From Chloroflexota bacterium (lineage in GTDB: Bacteria > Chloroflexota > Dehalococcoidia > DSTF01 > RBG-16-68-14): a stretch of 64,000 nt of DNA. Of the stretch, positions 54,958 to 63,996 are shown one piece after another. The notes under the pieces are model-generated. The model was given only the letters and a program-made list of their open reading frames with translations. It searched no databases and was not told the origin of the DNA. The stretch spans positions 55,087 through 119,086 of the forward strand of contig JAJCYW010000001.1 of assembly GCA_029262675.1 (NCBI GenBank), given 5' to 3'. Numbering within the stretch: the first letter of the stretch is position 1; every line of letters starts with the position of its first letter. Position numbers and translations under genes: made by a program.

Positions 54958-54975
54958 CCCCGACACTAACTCCCC

Positions 54976-56577
54976 CTACCCCACCACCGTCACTGTTCCC
55001 GCCGCGCCGTCCACCTCGACGAGCTGGCCGTCCTTGAGCAGGCGGGTGGCGCTCGCCACGGCGAGCACCGCCGGTAGCCCGTACTCCCGCGCGGTGATGG
55101 CGGTGTGGCTCAGCACGCCGCCCGTCTCCGTCACCACCGCGCTGGCGATCGCAAACAGCGGCGTCCACGGCGGCAGCGTCGCGGCGGTCACCAGCACGTC
55201 GCCGGGGCGCAGACGGCCCGCGTCCTCCAGCGTCGGCACGACGCGCACCGGCCCCCGCGCCACGCCCGCGGACGAGCCGTTGCCGCGCAGCTCGTTGCCC
55301 TGTAGTTCGACGTCGCGCGACGGCGGCGGGGCCTCGTCCATGATGCGGCCGCGCTCGTCGTCGGGCAGTGGCGCGCCGATGCTGCGCGGCGGCGTCACCG
55401 TCTGCCAGTGCGCGAACGCAGTCTTGCGCTCCGCGGCGGTGTCCCGAACGTTAGACCGCTCCCCGCGCAGGACGTCAATCAGCTCCTGCGCGCGGAGGTA
55501 GAAGACGCCGGCCTCGACCTCCAGCTCGCCTGCCGCGACGAGACGGCGGCCGGCGGCCAGCACCATGCGGCGTGGCAACGAGTAGAGGCGCTGGTCCATC
55601 CAGTAGTTGTGGTCTTCCATGTGTCTCGACACGCTGCGCGCGGCGTCGAGCACGTCTTCCAGCTTCGCGCGCGCGGCGTCGTCGAGCTGCAACATCACCT
55701 CGGCGGTCGCGGCCTCGCGCTCCTCGACGAGCCGCTGCTGCTCGGCGGCGGGGTCGTAGCCGTCCGTCTGCAGATAGGTGCGGACGAGCGCAAGCGGCGT
55801 CGCGGGGGCTTCGGCCCACGTCGGCGCGGAGAAGTCGCCGCCCGAGCGCCAGCCGAACTCGTCGAGGTAGGCGTCGAACGCTTCGAGGAACGGCGCGGCT
55901 TCGGGGAGAGCAGCGAGGCCGGTCAGCACGCTATCGCCGTCGCTGTTAAGCAGCGCGTCGCGGACGACGGGCAACGACTTAGCCAGCTCGCTCACCCGCC
56001 ACAGCGCCTCGCCCGCCTCGACGCTCTTGTTGCCGTAGCCCTGGGCGAGGCGCAGCGCTTCCAGGTCGCTGCCGGCGATGAGCTCCTTGTACGTGTTAAT
56101 CAGCACGTTCATGCCGATCCAGGCGGGCATCGTAACTTGGGTATGCTGGCGGCCGGTGCGGCGGCGCAGGTCGGGCAGGCGCTCGACTTCGTCCGCGAGC
56201 TCCGCGTCCGTTTTCGAGTCGAAATCGGTGTCGCCGTAGTAGCGGATCCCCTCCTGCACCTCCGGCAGGATCTTCTCCAGCCACCGCCTGGCCCCATCGC
56301 GAACGCGGTCGGAGGTGTCGGGAGGTGGCGGCGGCGCGTCGTCTCCGGACGCCGCGGGGACCACCACGTGCGGGTAGTAGGTGTAGAAGTTCATCTGGAT
56401 CGGGTCGTGCGGCATCCAGCCGAAGCCGCCGACGAACGGCTTGGTCCCGAGATCGAACGCCAGCGGCAGCGTTGCGTGCGGGGAATGCACGCTGTCGTAA
56501 TCCCAGGCGATCTCAGCGTACGCCGGGTCGTCGAACTCGACGGGAAAGTCGTCCGAAGAAGGCGCTTCCGGCGGCAG
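54976..56577 (-). CDS. PEP-utilising-enzyme mobile-domain protein
   Basis: About 533 residues. Homology begins at DDFPVEFDDPAYAEIAW, right after the dehydrogenase stop, but no ATG, GTG or TTG lies in frame there. A CTG at 56577 is the only nearby candidate; the next in-frame GTG lies inside the conserved region. The C-terminus has the swivelling phosphohistidine domain with catalytic His in TGGVLSHTAITARE, as in PEP synthase and rifampicin phosphotransferase. The ATP-grasp domain normally partnering it is absent, so it may act with a separate kinase subunit or be regulatory. It is convergent with the HD-GHKL gene (18 bases). Confidence 0.75.
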   Translation of the reverse strand: MPPEAPSSDDFPVEFDDPAYAEIAWDYDSVHSPHATLPLAFDLGTKPFVGGFGWMPHDPIQMNFYTYYPHVVVPAASGDDAPPPPPDTSDRVRDGARRWLEKILPEVQEGIRYYGDTDFDSKTDAELADEVERLPDLRRRTGRQHTQVTMPAWIGMNVLINTYKELIAGSDLEALRLAQGYGNKSVEAGEALWRVSELAKSLPVVRDALLNSDGDSVLTGLAALPEAAPFLEAFDAYLDEFGWRSGGDFSAPTWAEAPATPLALVRTYLQTDGYDPAAEQQRLVEEREAATAEVMLQLDDAARAKLEDVLDAARSVSRHMEDHNYWMDQRLYSLPRRMVLAAGRRLVAAGELEVEAGVFYLRAQELIDVLRGERSNVRDTAAERKTAFAHWQTVTPPRSIGAPLPDDERGRIMDEAPPPSRDVELQGNELRGNGSSAGVARGPVRVVPTLEDAGRLRPGDVLVTAATLPPWTPLFAIASAVVTETGGVLSHTAITAREYGLPAVLAVASATRLLKDGQLVEVDGAAGTVTVVG

Positions 56578-56582
56578 GACGC

Positions 56583-57644
56583 CTACTCCCCCGCCAACCC
56601 AGCAATAAGGTCCCCAACCTCCGACGTCGACATCCCCATCCGTCCGGCGGCGAGCGATTTGATCTCGCCGGAGGCGAGCGCGCGCTCGACGGCGCTCTCC
56701 ATCCGCGCCGACGTCTCCGCCTCGCCCAGCGTCTCCATCATCATCTGCGCGGCGGAGATCGCGGCGACGGGGCAGGCGACGTTCTGACCGGTGTACTTCG
56801 GCGCGGAGCCGCCGATCGGTTCGAACATCGATACGCCGTCCGGGTTGATGTTGCCGCCCGCCGCGACGCCGAGACCGCCCTGAATCATCGCGCCCAGGTC
56901 GGTGATGATGTCGCCGAACATGTTCTCGGTGACGATCACGTCGAACCACTCCGGGTTCTTGACCATCCACATCGTCGTCGCGTCCACGTGGGCGTAGTCG
57001 CGCTCGATGTCCGGGTAGTCCGCCTCACCAACCTCGTTGAACGCGCGGAACCAGGTGTCGTGGACGTACGTGAGCACGTTCGTCTTGGCGCAGAGCGTCA
57101 GCTTCTTGTCGCGGTTGCGCTTCTGGCAGACGTCGAAGGCGTAGCGGATGGCCCGCTCGGCGCCGAATCGCGTCGTCATGTGGACCTGCGTCGAGACCTC
57201 CTGCGGCGTGCCCTTGTATTGGATGCCGCCCATGCCGCTGTAGAGGCCTTCCGTGTTCTCGCGGATGACGACGAAGTCGATATCTTCCGGGCCCTTGCCG
57301 GCCAGCGGCGTCTCGACACCGGCGTAGAGCTTGACGGGTCGCAGGTTGATGTACTGGTCGAGCTCGAAGCGGATGCGCAGCAGTAGGTTCTTCTCGAGAA
57401 TACCCGGGGCGACCTCCGGATGGCCGACCGCGCCGAGGTAGATGGCATCGAAGCCGCGCAACTCCTCCAGGACGGAGTCCGGCAGCTCCTCGCCGGTGCG
57501 CAGGTAGCGGTCGCCGCCCAGGTCGTAGTGCTCCAGCTCGTACGTGACGCCGGTCTTAACCGCCGTCGCCTCGAGGACTTTGAGGCCCTCCACGACGACC
57601 TCCGGGCCGATCCCATCGCCACCTATCACCGCTATCTTGTACAT
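56583..57644 (-). CDS. Beta-decarboxylating dehydrogenase (3-isopropylmalate / D-malate type)
   Basis: The protein has 353 residues. The N-terminal nucleotide motif [13 protein letters not shown], the substrate helix [17 protein letters not shown], the Lys/Tyr region and [19 protein letters not shown] with GNINPDG are diagnostic of the isocitrate/isopropylmalate dehydrogenase superfamily. The [11 protein letters not shown] helix resembles D-malate/tartrate dehydrogenases more than typical LeuB, and no leuC or leuD is nearby, so LeuB and DmlA remain alternatives. It is followed closely by the PEP-utilising gene. Confidence 0.85.
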   Translation of the reverse strand: MYKIAVIGGDGIGPEVVVEGLKVLEATAVKTGVTYELEHYDLGGDRYLRTGEELPDSVLEELRGFDAIYLGAVGHPEVAPGILEKNLLLRIRFELDQYINLRPVKLYAGVETPLAGKGPEDIDFVVIRENTEGLYSGMGGIQYKGTPQEVSTQVHMTTRFGAERAIRYAFDVCQKRNRDKKLTLCAKTNVLTYVHDTWFRAFNEVGEADYPDIERDYAHVDATTMWMVKNPEWFDVIVTENMFGDIITDLGAMIQGGLGVAAGGNINPDGVSMFEPIGGSAPKYTGQNVACPVAAISAAQMMMETLGEAETSARMESAVERALASGEIKSLAAGRMGMSTSEVGDLIAGLAGE

Positions 57645-57671
57645 GGTTCCTCCTCACGTGACACGTACAAA

Positions 57672-57790
57672 GGCGACCCTGCGGTCGCCGATCGATGCGA
57701 AGCTTGGATTGGTAGTATATCGAGTCCAGCTTGGTGAGCGAAGCTCAACACCCTGACGGTTGAAACCGTCACCGGCGGGATGCGTCCCGC
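57672..57790. repeat. Three short perfect hairpins between LeuB-like and MaoC genes
   Basis: Arms 57672-57678/57683-57689, 57754-57761/57764-57771 and 57775-57780/57785-57790 are perfect complements. The 155-base gap has no gene. They may end the MaoC transcript and insulate the next operon. Confidence 0.5.
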
Positions 57791-57799
57791 AGACCGCTT

Positions 57800-58672
57800 C
57801 TAGACCACCGCGCTGGCGCTGCCCACGATGACCTTGGTGCCATCGGCCTTCTCGGCCCAGACCTCGCAGTGGGCGCGGCGAGCGGACGACTCCGCCGTGA
57901 ACTCTCGGATGACGCCGCGACAGGTCACGCCGCCGTCCTCGCCCCAAAGCACGTTGACCAGGTTCACCGACATGCGGCCGCCGCTGTACCAGCCCTCGCC
58001 AAAGCGCTTCGTCATGAGCTCCGACAGGAAGCAGATGGGCATCATGCCCTGGACGACGATATCCGGGAAGCCCATCTTCTTCGCCTGCTCCAGGTCGTTG
58101 TGGTAGTTCGTGCCAAAAGAAAACGTCTTGCACATCTCCAGCGTCACAGTTTTCTCCAGCGGCGCGATCTCCTCCTCGAAATCGCCCTCGCCGGGCTCTG
58201 CGCGGCGCGCCTTCGTCTTCTCGCGCTGCTTGTCGACAACAGTACCCTCGTTCGACTCGTCGAGGAGGAAGCTCTGGTGCGTGCGGCCGCGGCTGAGCAG
58301 CCTGCCGCCCTCGCCGTAGACCTGCACCTCGTTGACGACATAGTCGCGTCCGCGCTTGATGTAGCGGTCGATGATCGTGGAGTGCGTCGAAACCTGCTGG
58401 CCGACCATCATCGGGGCAAAGAGGTCCCACTCCTGGCGGGCGTGCAGGTTCCCGAAGATGTTCTTCAGATACCAGCCGCCGTGGCGGTAGACCTCCGAGT
58501 GCAGGGTCAGCACGGGCGCGACCGGCCCTCCAAACGGCGAATCGCCGGTGTACCAGGGGTTCTGGTCGTCGGTGCCGGCCATGTATTCGGCTACGAGTTC
58601 GGGCGTAATCTCGAACTCGTGGTGACCGATGTCTTGGCCAACGACGATCTCACCTTCTGCTGTAGTAACCAT
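57800..58672 (-). CDS. MaoC-like double hot-dog protein
   Basis: The protein has 290 residues from the ATG at 58672 with GGAGGAGG upstream. The N-terminal hot-dog (IGHHEFEITPELVAEYMAGTDDQNPWY) and a second hot-dog in the C-terminal half (TNYHNDLEQAKKMGFPDIVVQGMMPICFLS) match the MaoC/N-terminal MaoC family of hydratases or dehydratases. The second repeat keeps the Asp and His of the catalytic motif. It would act on an acyl-CoA. Confidence 0.82.
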   Translation of the reverse strand: MVTTAEGEIVVGQDIGHHEFEITPELVAEYMAGTDDQNPWYTGDSPFGGPVAPVLTLHSEVYRHGGWYLKNIFGNLHARQEWDLFAPMMVGQQVSTHSTIIDRYIKRGRDYVVNEVQVYGEGGRLLSRGRTHQSFLLDESNEGTVVDKQREKTKARRAEPGEGDFEEEIAPLEKTVTLEMCKTFSFGTNYHNDLEQAKKMGFPDIVVQGMMPICFLSELMTKRFGEGWYSGGRMSVNLVNVLWGEDGGVTCRGVIREFTAESSARRAHCEVWAEKADGTKVIVGSASAVV

Positions 58673-58704
58673 GTGAAGTCCTCCTCCATCCTTCGCCGAC
58701 GTGA

Positions 58705-58710
58705 ATCGTA
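58705..58710 (-). promoter_or_regulatory. -10 box TACGAT of the MaoC-like gene
   Basis: TACGAT on the minus strand, about 32 bases before the ATG, with GGAGGAGG in the leader. Confidence 0.35.
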
Positions 58711-58831
58711 GCATATCCACCGCGCGCGGCGTGCCACGCGCGCAGGCCCTTCGGCCGTATACTCTGATGGGCTTCGGGTGCATAATGAGGACTAGCAGCC
58801 GCGCTAGCTAGCAGTTGGCAAGGAGGTCACA

Positions 58832-59479
58832 TTGGCTATCCAACCCGAGGCCTATGCAGCACGACTCGATATCGACTACCCGGAGCAGCTAGACCGCCTC
58901 ACAACGTTCTTCCGGATCATTTGGGCGATCCCGGTCCTGATTATCTTGACTGTCATCACAGGCGGCTTCGGTGGTTTTTCAAGCTTCGCCCAATCCAACG
59001 GTGAAGCCGCCCAGACAATCGGCCTCGGGATGACAGGTAGCTTCGCCCTCGCCACGGCTCTGATGATCGTGTTCCGGCAGGTCTATCCCCGCTGGTGGTT
59101 CGACTTCGCTCGTGAGCTAACGCGCTTCGAGGGCAGGGTATATGCGTACCTCGCACTGCTGACGGATACGTACCCATCAACCGTCGACGAGCAGTCCGTG
59201 CACCTCGAACTCGACTACCCGGACGTCGAGCAGGACTTGAACCGCTGGCTACCGCTGGTGAAGTGGCTGCTGGCGATCCCTCACGTCATCGTGCTTTTCA
59301 TACTTGGCTACTTCGCGTTCCTTGCAGTGGTGATCGCATGGTTCGCGATCCTGTTCACGGGGCGCTATCCGCGAGGGCTCTTCGACTTCGTCGTAGGCGT
59401 CGGGAGGTGGGGGCTGCGGGTCCAGGCCTACGCGTTCCTGCTGGTGACGGACCGCTACCCGCCCTTCAGCATGCAGTAG
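58832..59479 (+). CDS. DUF4389 membrane protein
   Basis: The protein has 215 residues from a TTG with AAGGAGG upstream. The repeated pattern YPEQLDRLTTFFRIIWAIP and YPDVEQDLNRWLPLVKWLLAIP, each followed by long hydrophobic segments and an ending FTGRYPRGLFDFVVGVGRW, marks DUF4389. It has about four membrane spans. Members are widespread in Actinobacteria and Chloroflexota, with unknown function. Confidence 0.88.
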   Translation: MAIQPEAYAARLDIDYPEQLDRLTTFFRIIWAIPVLIILTVITGGFGGFSSFAQSNGEAAQTIGLGMTGSFALATALMIVFRQVYPRWWFDFARELTRFEGRVYAYLALLTDTYPSTVDEQSVHLELDYPDVEQDLNRWLPLVKWLLAIPHVIVLFILGYFAFLAVVIAWFAILFTGRYPRGLFDFVVGVGRWGLRVQAYAFLLVTDRYPPFSMQ

Positions 59480-59524
59480 GCAGGCGAGACCGCTGAGCGC
59501 TACGACTCGGCGGCGCTGCAGCGC

Positions 59525-60658
59525 TTAGCCGTCGTCGTCATCGAGTCGCGCTGCCAGCACCAGATCCCGCAGCATCTTACGAGCTCTCGTGACCAGCGGC
59601 AGGCCGGGGCCGCCAGCGTACATCTCGTCGTAGTCGCCGCGCATCACGCGAGGGTACTCCGCCGCCACCTCCGCACCGATCAGCAGAATGTTTGAGGTCA
59701 GGTAGGTCCAGAGCAGAAAGAGCAGAATACCACCCAGCGCGCCGTAGGCCCCGGAGTAGCTATCGAAGTTAGCGATGTAGAGCGCGAAGCCGTTCTTCAT
59801 CAGCTCGAACAACACCGTGGCGAAGACGGCCCCAGGCCAGACATCGCGGAACGGCGTGGTGGTGTTCGGCACGTAGCGGTAGAGCAGCAGGAAGACCCCG
59901 AACGAGAAGACGGCGGGCAGGAAGAACGGTAACACGGCCCAGAAGAAGCCCGTCCCTTCGGAGAGCGGGCCCAGGCCGGAGTCGCTTAGCTCCCGCAGTG
60001 CCCGCAGCGCGCCGGTGCTGCCAACGGAAGCGCCCAGCAGCAGGCCCAGCGACAGCACCATAAAGAGATCGACCAGCTTCTGCTGGACGATTGGCCGGTG
60101 GACGTCCGCGTCCCAGGCGATGTTGAGCGATTTTCTTACTGCGCCGAACATGGCAGACGCGGCCCAGCCCATGCCCGCCAGGCCGACGAGCGTCAGCGGC
60201 GCGCTCACGTCGGAGACCCCCTCTAGCGTGTCCGTAATCGTATTGTCGCTGTGGACGTCGAGCAGCCCGGCGTCGAGCGAACGGCCCGCGATGTCGACGC
60301 TGTTGCCAGCGTCCAGCTCCTCCGCAAACGCCTCCGATTCGGCGTCCGTGAGCGCCGCCAGCGCCTCTTCGATCTCCGCCAGTGCCTCCGCGCCATACTG
60401 CTCTTCGACCGCGCCTGCGTCGGCCTCGATTGCAGGCGCGCCCGCCTCGACGTTGAGGAACTCGACGATATCGTCCGCAACGTCCTGCTGGAGGTCGTCG
60501 TCGCGGACCACCATCCCGAAGATCGAGACGGTGAAGATCGTCAGCGGAATGATCGAGAAGAGGACATAGTAGGAGATCGCTGCCGCCATGTGCGAACAGT
60601 TGTCGTCGCCGTACTCGTGGAGGACGCGGCGCGCCAGCAGCCAGAGCGTGCTTAGCAT
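59525..60658 (-). CDS. YihY/BrkB family membrane protein
   Basis: The protein has 377 residues. The N-terminal signature HMAAAISYYVLFSIIPLTIF and the C-terminal FRDVWPGAVFATVLFELMKNGFALYI followed by GALGGILLFLLWTYLTSNILLIGAEVAAEY are diagnostic. A soluble acidic insert of about 100 residues between the first two spans is unusual. A TATAAT box lies 6 bases before the ATG, so the message is probably leaderless. Function of the family is unresolved (membrane transport or envelope integrity). Confidence 0.9.
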   Translation of the reverse strand: MLSTLWLLARRVLHEYGDDNCSHMAAAISYYVLFSIIPLTIFTVSIFGMVVRDDDLQQDVADDIVEFLNVEAGAPAIEADAGAVEEQYGAEALAEIEEALAALTDAESEAFAEELDAGNSVDIAGRSLDAGLLDVHSDNTITDTLEGVSDVSAPLTLVGLAGMGWAASAMFGAVRKSLNIAWDADVHRPIVQQKLVDLFMVLSLGLLLGASVGSTGALRALRELSDSGLGPLSEGTGFFWAVLPFFLPAVFSFGVFLLLYRYVPNTTTPFRDVWPGAVFATVLFELMKNGFALYIANFDSYSGAYGALGGILLFLLWTYLTSNILLIGAEVAAEYPRVMRGDYDEMYAGGPGLPLVTRARKMLRDLVLAARLDDDDG

Positions 60659-60664
60659 ACTGGA

Positions 60665-60692
60665 ATTATAGGCACATGCCGTCGCATGTGCC
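60665..60692 (-). promoter_or_regulatory. TATAAT -10 box with adjoining inverted repeat, BrkB gene
   Basis: The minus-strand TATAAT (60665-60670) ends 6 bases before the ATG. A perfect 9-bp inverted repeat (60671-60679 with 60684-60692) abuts it on the upstream side, covering the -11 to about -32 region, where it can act as an operator. Confidence 0.55.
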
Positions 60693-60777
60693 GTCTCGTC
60701 AACGTGTTACGGCCACATGCTCTCGCGATGACGCCAGCTAGGATGCTGAGCGAATCCGGCGGGCGTCGCCGCAGCCG

Positions 60778-61221
60778 CTAACCGCTGCCCGCGCCGACCG
60801 CGAACTGGGTGTCGACCTTCGCCGACGTGTCGAAGAAGTGCTGCAGGCTCTGGCTGAAGCGATGGAACGCGTCCAGACGGTAGCCGTCAAACGAGCGCGC
60901 GAAGCCCCCCTCCCGCGAGCTGAGGTCGATGGTGTTCAGCGTGTACTGGAGGCCGGCCGCGCCGTTCTTCTTCGTGTCCTCCAGCATCGCCTGCCAGGCC
61001 TCCGGCGACTGCTCCAGCCAGAAGTCGACGTCGCGCAGGTCGTTCTCGCTGATCTCGCGCACGCCGGCGCACTCGAAAGCCTCGAACGTCAGCTCGAAGA
61101 CCTGGTCCCCGGACTTGACGCCGACCGTGGAGTCGAATGTACCCAGTCGCTTGTACTCTTCGTCATTGTTGACCAGTTCACGGACGGCCTCGAACCAGTC
61201 AATCGATGGAAATGTTGGCAT
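60778..61221 (-). CDS. SCP2 sterol-carrier-like protein
   Basis: The protein has 147 residues. The pattern VRELVNNDEEYKRLGTFDSTVGVKSGDQVFELTFE at the N-terminus and a charged alpha/beta C-terminal part resemble the SCP2 superfamily, which binds lipids or acyl chains. The assignment is by overall pattern and should be treated with moderate confidence. GAGGAGG precedes the ATG. Confidence 0.6.
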   Translation of the reverse strand: MPTFPSIDWFEAVRELVNNDEEYKRLGTFDSTVGVKSGDQVFELTFEAFECAGVREISENDLRDVDFWLEQSPEAWQAMLEDTKKNGAAGLQYTLNTIDLSSREGGFARSFDGYRLDAFHRFSQSLQHFFDTSAKVDTQFAVGAGSG

Positions 61222-61619
61222 CGGATCCTCCTCTGAACGCTCGGTCGTTACGTACTCGGCGCGTCTCCGCTTACGCGGGCGCCTCTTCTGGTGTCTCAGT
61301 GTATGCGTGATGCGCGATGTTGAACTGCTTCTCTCGCGCGACGGCCACCCAGCACAGGCGTCACGGGAACCGGCGCACGTGGTATTGGCGTATCTTAGCG
61401 TACATCTCAGAACCCTGCTAGATCTCCTCCGCGCTGCCGGCCACTACGCCTGCCATTCTGATTACGGGTGCTTCACGAGTCGCGGCGTCGGTGTCGTTCG
61501 CTACGAGCAGGGCTGTGCAGGTCCTGTGCCGGATCGCACGCGGCTACGGCGAACGCCCGGCCTTTCGGCCGGGCGTTCGACTGTTAGTCTCTCTTCTCGC
61601 GCGCGTGCTACGCTTTCGC
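61222..61619. other. Intergenic region ending in a strong hairpin
   Basis: A perfect 12-bp stem pairs 61551-61562 with 61567-61578 (loop TTTC), about 40 bases after the SDR stop on the minus strand, making a probable SDR terminator although no T-run follows. Near 61303 a TACACT box may serve the SCP2-like gene. No gene is seen. Confidence 0.5.
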
Positions 61620-62540
61620 CTATTCCTTCGGCGGCGCGAACTGGTTGCTCAGGCCCTTGGTGACCTGCTCCGGCAACTCTTTCGAGAGCCGGTCAAGGTC
61701 CCACTCGCCTTGGGCCTCGATGCTGGCGATTACTTCCGGTTCGCTGTAGAGGCCGATCTGCGTGCCTCCTACGAGGAACGTGCGGCCGTTCACGTCGACC
61801 GACTCGTCGGAGCAGAGCCAGACGACGAGGGGCGCGATCGCTTCCGGCGGGTTCGCCTTTGCGAACGCCTCCAGCGCGGACACCTGCATGCCGGCGGCGC
61901 CACCCTTCTCGGCCGCAGCGCGCATCTCGTCGCTGATCGTCAACCGCGTGCCGGCGCGCGGCCGCACCGCGTTGCAACGCACACCGTAGCGGCCCATGTC
62001 GCGGGCCGTCGTGCGCGTCAGGCCAACGATACCTTCCTTCGCGGCGGCGTAGTTGGCCTGGCCCATGTTGCCGAGGCCCGACTCCGACGACGTGTTCACG
62101 ATCACTCCCGAACGCTGCTGCCGGAACACGACGCAGGCCGCGCGCGTCAGGTTGAAGTGACCCTTCAGGTGAACCGCGATCACGGAGTCCCACTCGGCCT
62201 CGCTCATGTTGAAGACCATCCGGTCGCGGAGGATGCCCGCGTTGTTGACGACGATGTCCAGTTTGCCGAAGGTATCGACGGCCTGCTTGACCAGCTCCTC
62301 GCCGGTAGCGAAGTCGGCGATGTTGCCGTAGTTCGCCGCCGCCTTGCCGCCGTTCGCTTCGATCTCGGCGACGACGTCGTCCGCCGGGGACTTTTCACTA
62401 CCCTCGCCGGCCTTGCTGCCGCCAAAGTCGTTGATCACCACTGCCGCGCCCTCCGCGGCCAGCAGCAGCGCCTCGCCGCGGCCGATGCCGCGACCAGCGC
62501 CCGTCACTATCGCGACGCGATCCTTCAATCGATCACCCAT
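61620..62540 (-). CDS. Short-chain dehydrogenase/reductase (3-hydroxyacyl-CoA type)
   Basis: The protein has 306 residues from the ATG at 62540 (GAGGAGG upstream). The Rossmann motif VTGAGRGIGRGEALLL, NNAGI, the catalytic Ser and Tyr-x3-Lys in NTSSESGLGNMGQANYAAAKEG are all present. The long C-terminal part and the ADDVVAEIEANGGKA pattern resemble the dehydrogenase domain of peroxisomal-type multifunctional enzyme 2. It probably oxidises a hydroxyacyl-CoA. It is preceded by the CoA-transferase gene. Confidence 0.85.
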   Translation of the reverse strand: MGDRLKDRVAIVTGAGRGIGRGEALLLAAEGAAVVINDFGGSKAGEGSEKSPADDVVAEIEANGGKAAANYGNIADFATGEELVKQAVDTFGKLDIVVNNAGILRDRMVFNMSEAEWDSVIAVHLKGHFNLTRAACVVFRQQRSGVIVNTSSESGLGNMGQANYAAAKEGIVGLTRTTARDMGRYGVRCNAVRPRAGTRLTISDEMRAAAEKGGAAGMQVSALEAFAKANPPEAIAPLVVWLCSDESVDVNGRTFLVGGTQIGLYSEPEVIASIEAQGEWDLDRLSKELPEQVTKGLSNQFAPPKE

Positions 62541-62641
62541 TGGAATCCTCCTCAGTGGCTGCAAGATTGCACGCCGATCATGCAACCCCGCCTTCGGGGC
62601 AGCGAGGCCATCTAAACCTATTGTGAAGCTAGGCGCAAGTG

Positions 62642-62659
62642 GGCGCTCTGCTGAGCGCC
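62642..62659. terminator. Hairpin after the CoA-transferase gene
   Basis: Perfect arms 62642-62648 and 62653-62659 lie 3 bases after the stop codon on the minus strand. A second small hairpin (CCCCG/CGGGG) lies further on, before the SDR gene. Confidence 0.45.
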
Positions 62660-62661
62660 TG

Positions 62662-63996
62662 CTAGAAGCTCCAGCCGTGGAGACGTTCCGCGTCTGCCTT
62701 GATCTGCGCCCGGCAGTCCGGATGAGCGACTGCAAGCAGTTCGCCGATGCGGCCGCGAACCGTCTTGCCCCGCAGCGTGGCGATGCCCCACTCCGTCACT
62801 ACGTAGTCCACGGCGCTGCGCGGCACCGTCACCGGCGCGCCAGCGTCCAGCGAGGCGACGATGCGCGAGTACCGCTCGCCGTCCTTGGTATACGACGACG
62901 GCACCACAATCACGCTCTTGCCGTCTTCCGAGTGCGCCGCCGCCATCGCGAACGCCGTCTGGCCGCCCGGCCCCGTGTATGGCCACGGACCTATCGCCTC
63001 GCCGTTGACCTGGCCCGTCAGGTCGACCTGCATCGCGTTGTTGACCGCGATCAGGCGCGGCTCCTGGCTGAGCAGATCGGGGTCGTCCGTGTAGGTGAAG
63101 TCGTACAGCTCGAACGCCGGGTTGCCGTCGATGTAGTCCAGCTCCTCGCGCGGTATCAGAGCGATGGCCGCGGCGACGACCTTACCCGGATGCGTACCCT
63201 TATGCTGGCCCGTCACGACCCCCTGCTCGACGAGGTCTGTCAATCCACCGGGCATCAGTTCCGTGTGGATGCCCAGCTCCTTGCGGTGGGCCAGGTACGG
63301 CGCCATCGCCGCCGAGATGACGCCCGCGCCCATCTGGACGGTATCGCCGTCGCGCACGATATCCATGCCGACGAGCGTGCAGATCACCTCCGCCACCGCC
63401 GTCTCCTCTTCCGTGCGCTCCTGGGCCCGCACCATCGCGGCCCGCACCTTGACGCCAACCGTGGGGTCGGCGTCGACGAGGCGGCCGATGCGGTCGACGT
63501 GGATCCTGTTCGCGCCGCCCGTGCGGATCGCCGACTCGTCAACCTCCGCGACGACGATGCGGCTGTTCTCCGCGAACGTCGGGTTCATCCAGACCGAGCT
63601 GCCAAACGAACACCAGCCGTCGTCGTCCGGAGGCGAGACGATGCAGAGGTGGTAGTCGAATGGCCCGACGCCGTGCGGCAGGCGACCGTTGCGCCAGACG
63701 CCCGACGGCAGGTACTCGACCGCACCCTCTCGCACCGCCGCGCGGTCGACGTTCGTCGTGAACGGCGTGATCTGCCGGAACGACTTGCCCTCGTTGAAGC
63801 TGAACCAAGGATAGGCGCCGACGAAATGGAAGACGCTGACGTCCTCCAGCTCCTCCGCCCGATTGCTCAGCGCACGGCAGACCGAAGGCGGCATGCTGTC
63901 CAGCATACCGACCGTGATGGCCTGCCCAGACGCGATGTCCGCGACAGCATCCTCAGGCGAATAGACTTTCTCCGCATAGCGTTTGCGCCAATCCAC
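62662..63996 (-). CDS. Acetyl-CoA hydrolase/transferase family (4-hydroxybutyrate CoA-transferase-like)
   Basis: The protein has 444 residues from a GTG at 63996; the frame stays open to the window edge, but the start VDWRKRYAEKVYSPEDAV matches family N-termini. Motifs include QMGAGVISAAMAPYL, TELMPGGLTDLVEQGVVTG and TEWGIATLRGKTVRGR. The family transfers CoA between carboxylates. With the neighbouring MaoC, SDR and SCP2-like genes it fits acyl-CoA or hydroxy-acid catabolism. Confidence 0.88.
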   Translation of the reverse strand: MDWRKRYAEKVYSPEDAVADIASGQAITVGMLDSMPPSVCRALSNRAEELEDVSVFHFVGAYPWFSFNEGKSFRQITPFTTNVDRAAVREGAVEYLPSGVWRNGRLPHGVGPFDYHLCIVSPPDDDGWCSFGSSVWMNPTFAENSRIVVAEVDESAIRTGGANRIHVDRIGRLVDADPTVGVKVRAAMVRAQERTEEETAVAEVICTLVGMDIVRDGDTVQMGAGVISAAMAPYLAHRKELGIHTELMPGGLTDLVEQGVVTGQHKGTHPGKVVAAAIALIPREELDYIDGNPAFELYDFTYTDDPDLLSQEPRLIAVNNAMQVDLTGQVNGEAIGPWPYTGPGGQTAFAMAAAHSEDGKSVIVVPSSYTKDGERYSRIVASLDAGAPVTVPRSAVDYVVTEWGIATLRGKTVRGRIGELLAVAHPDCRAQIKADAERLHGWSF

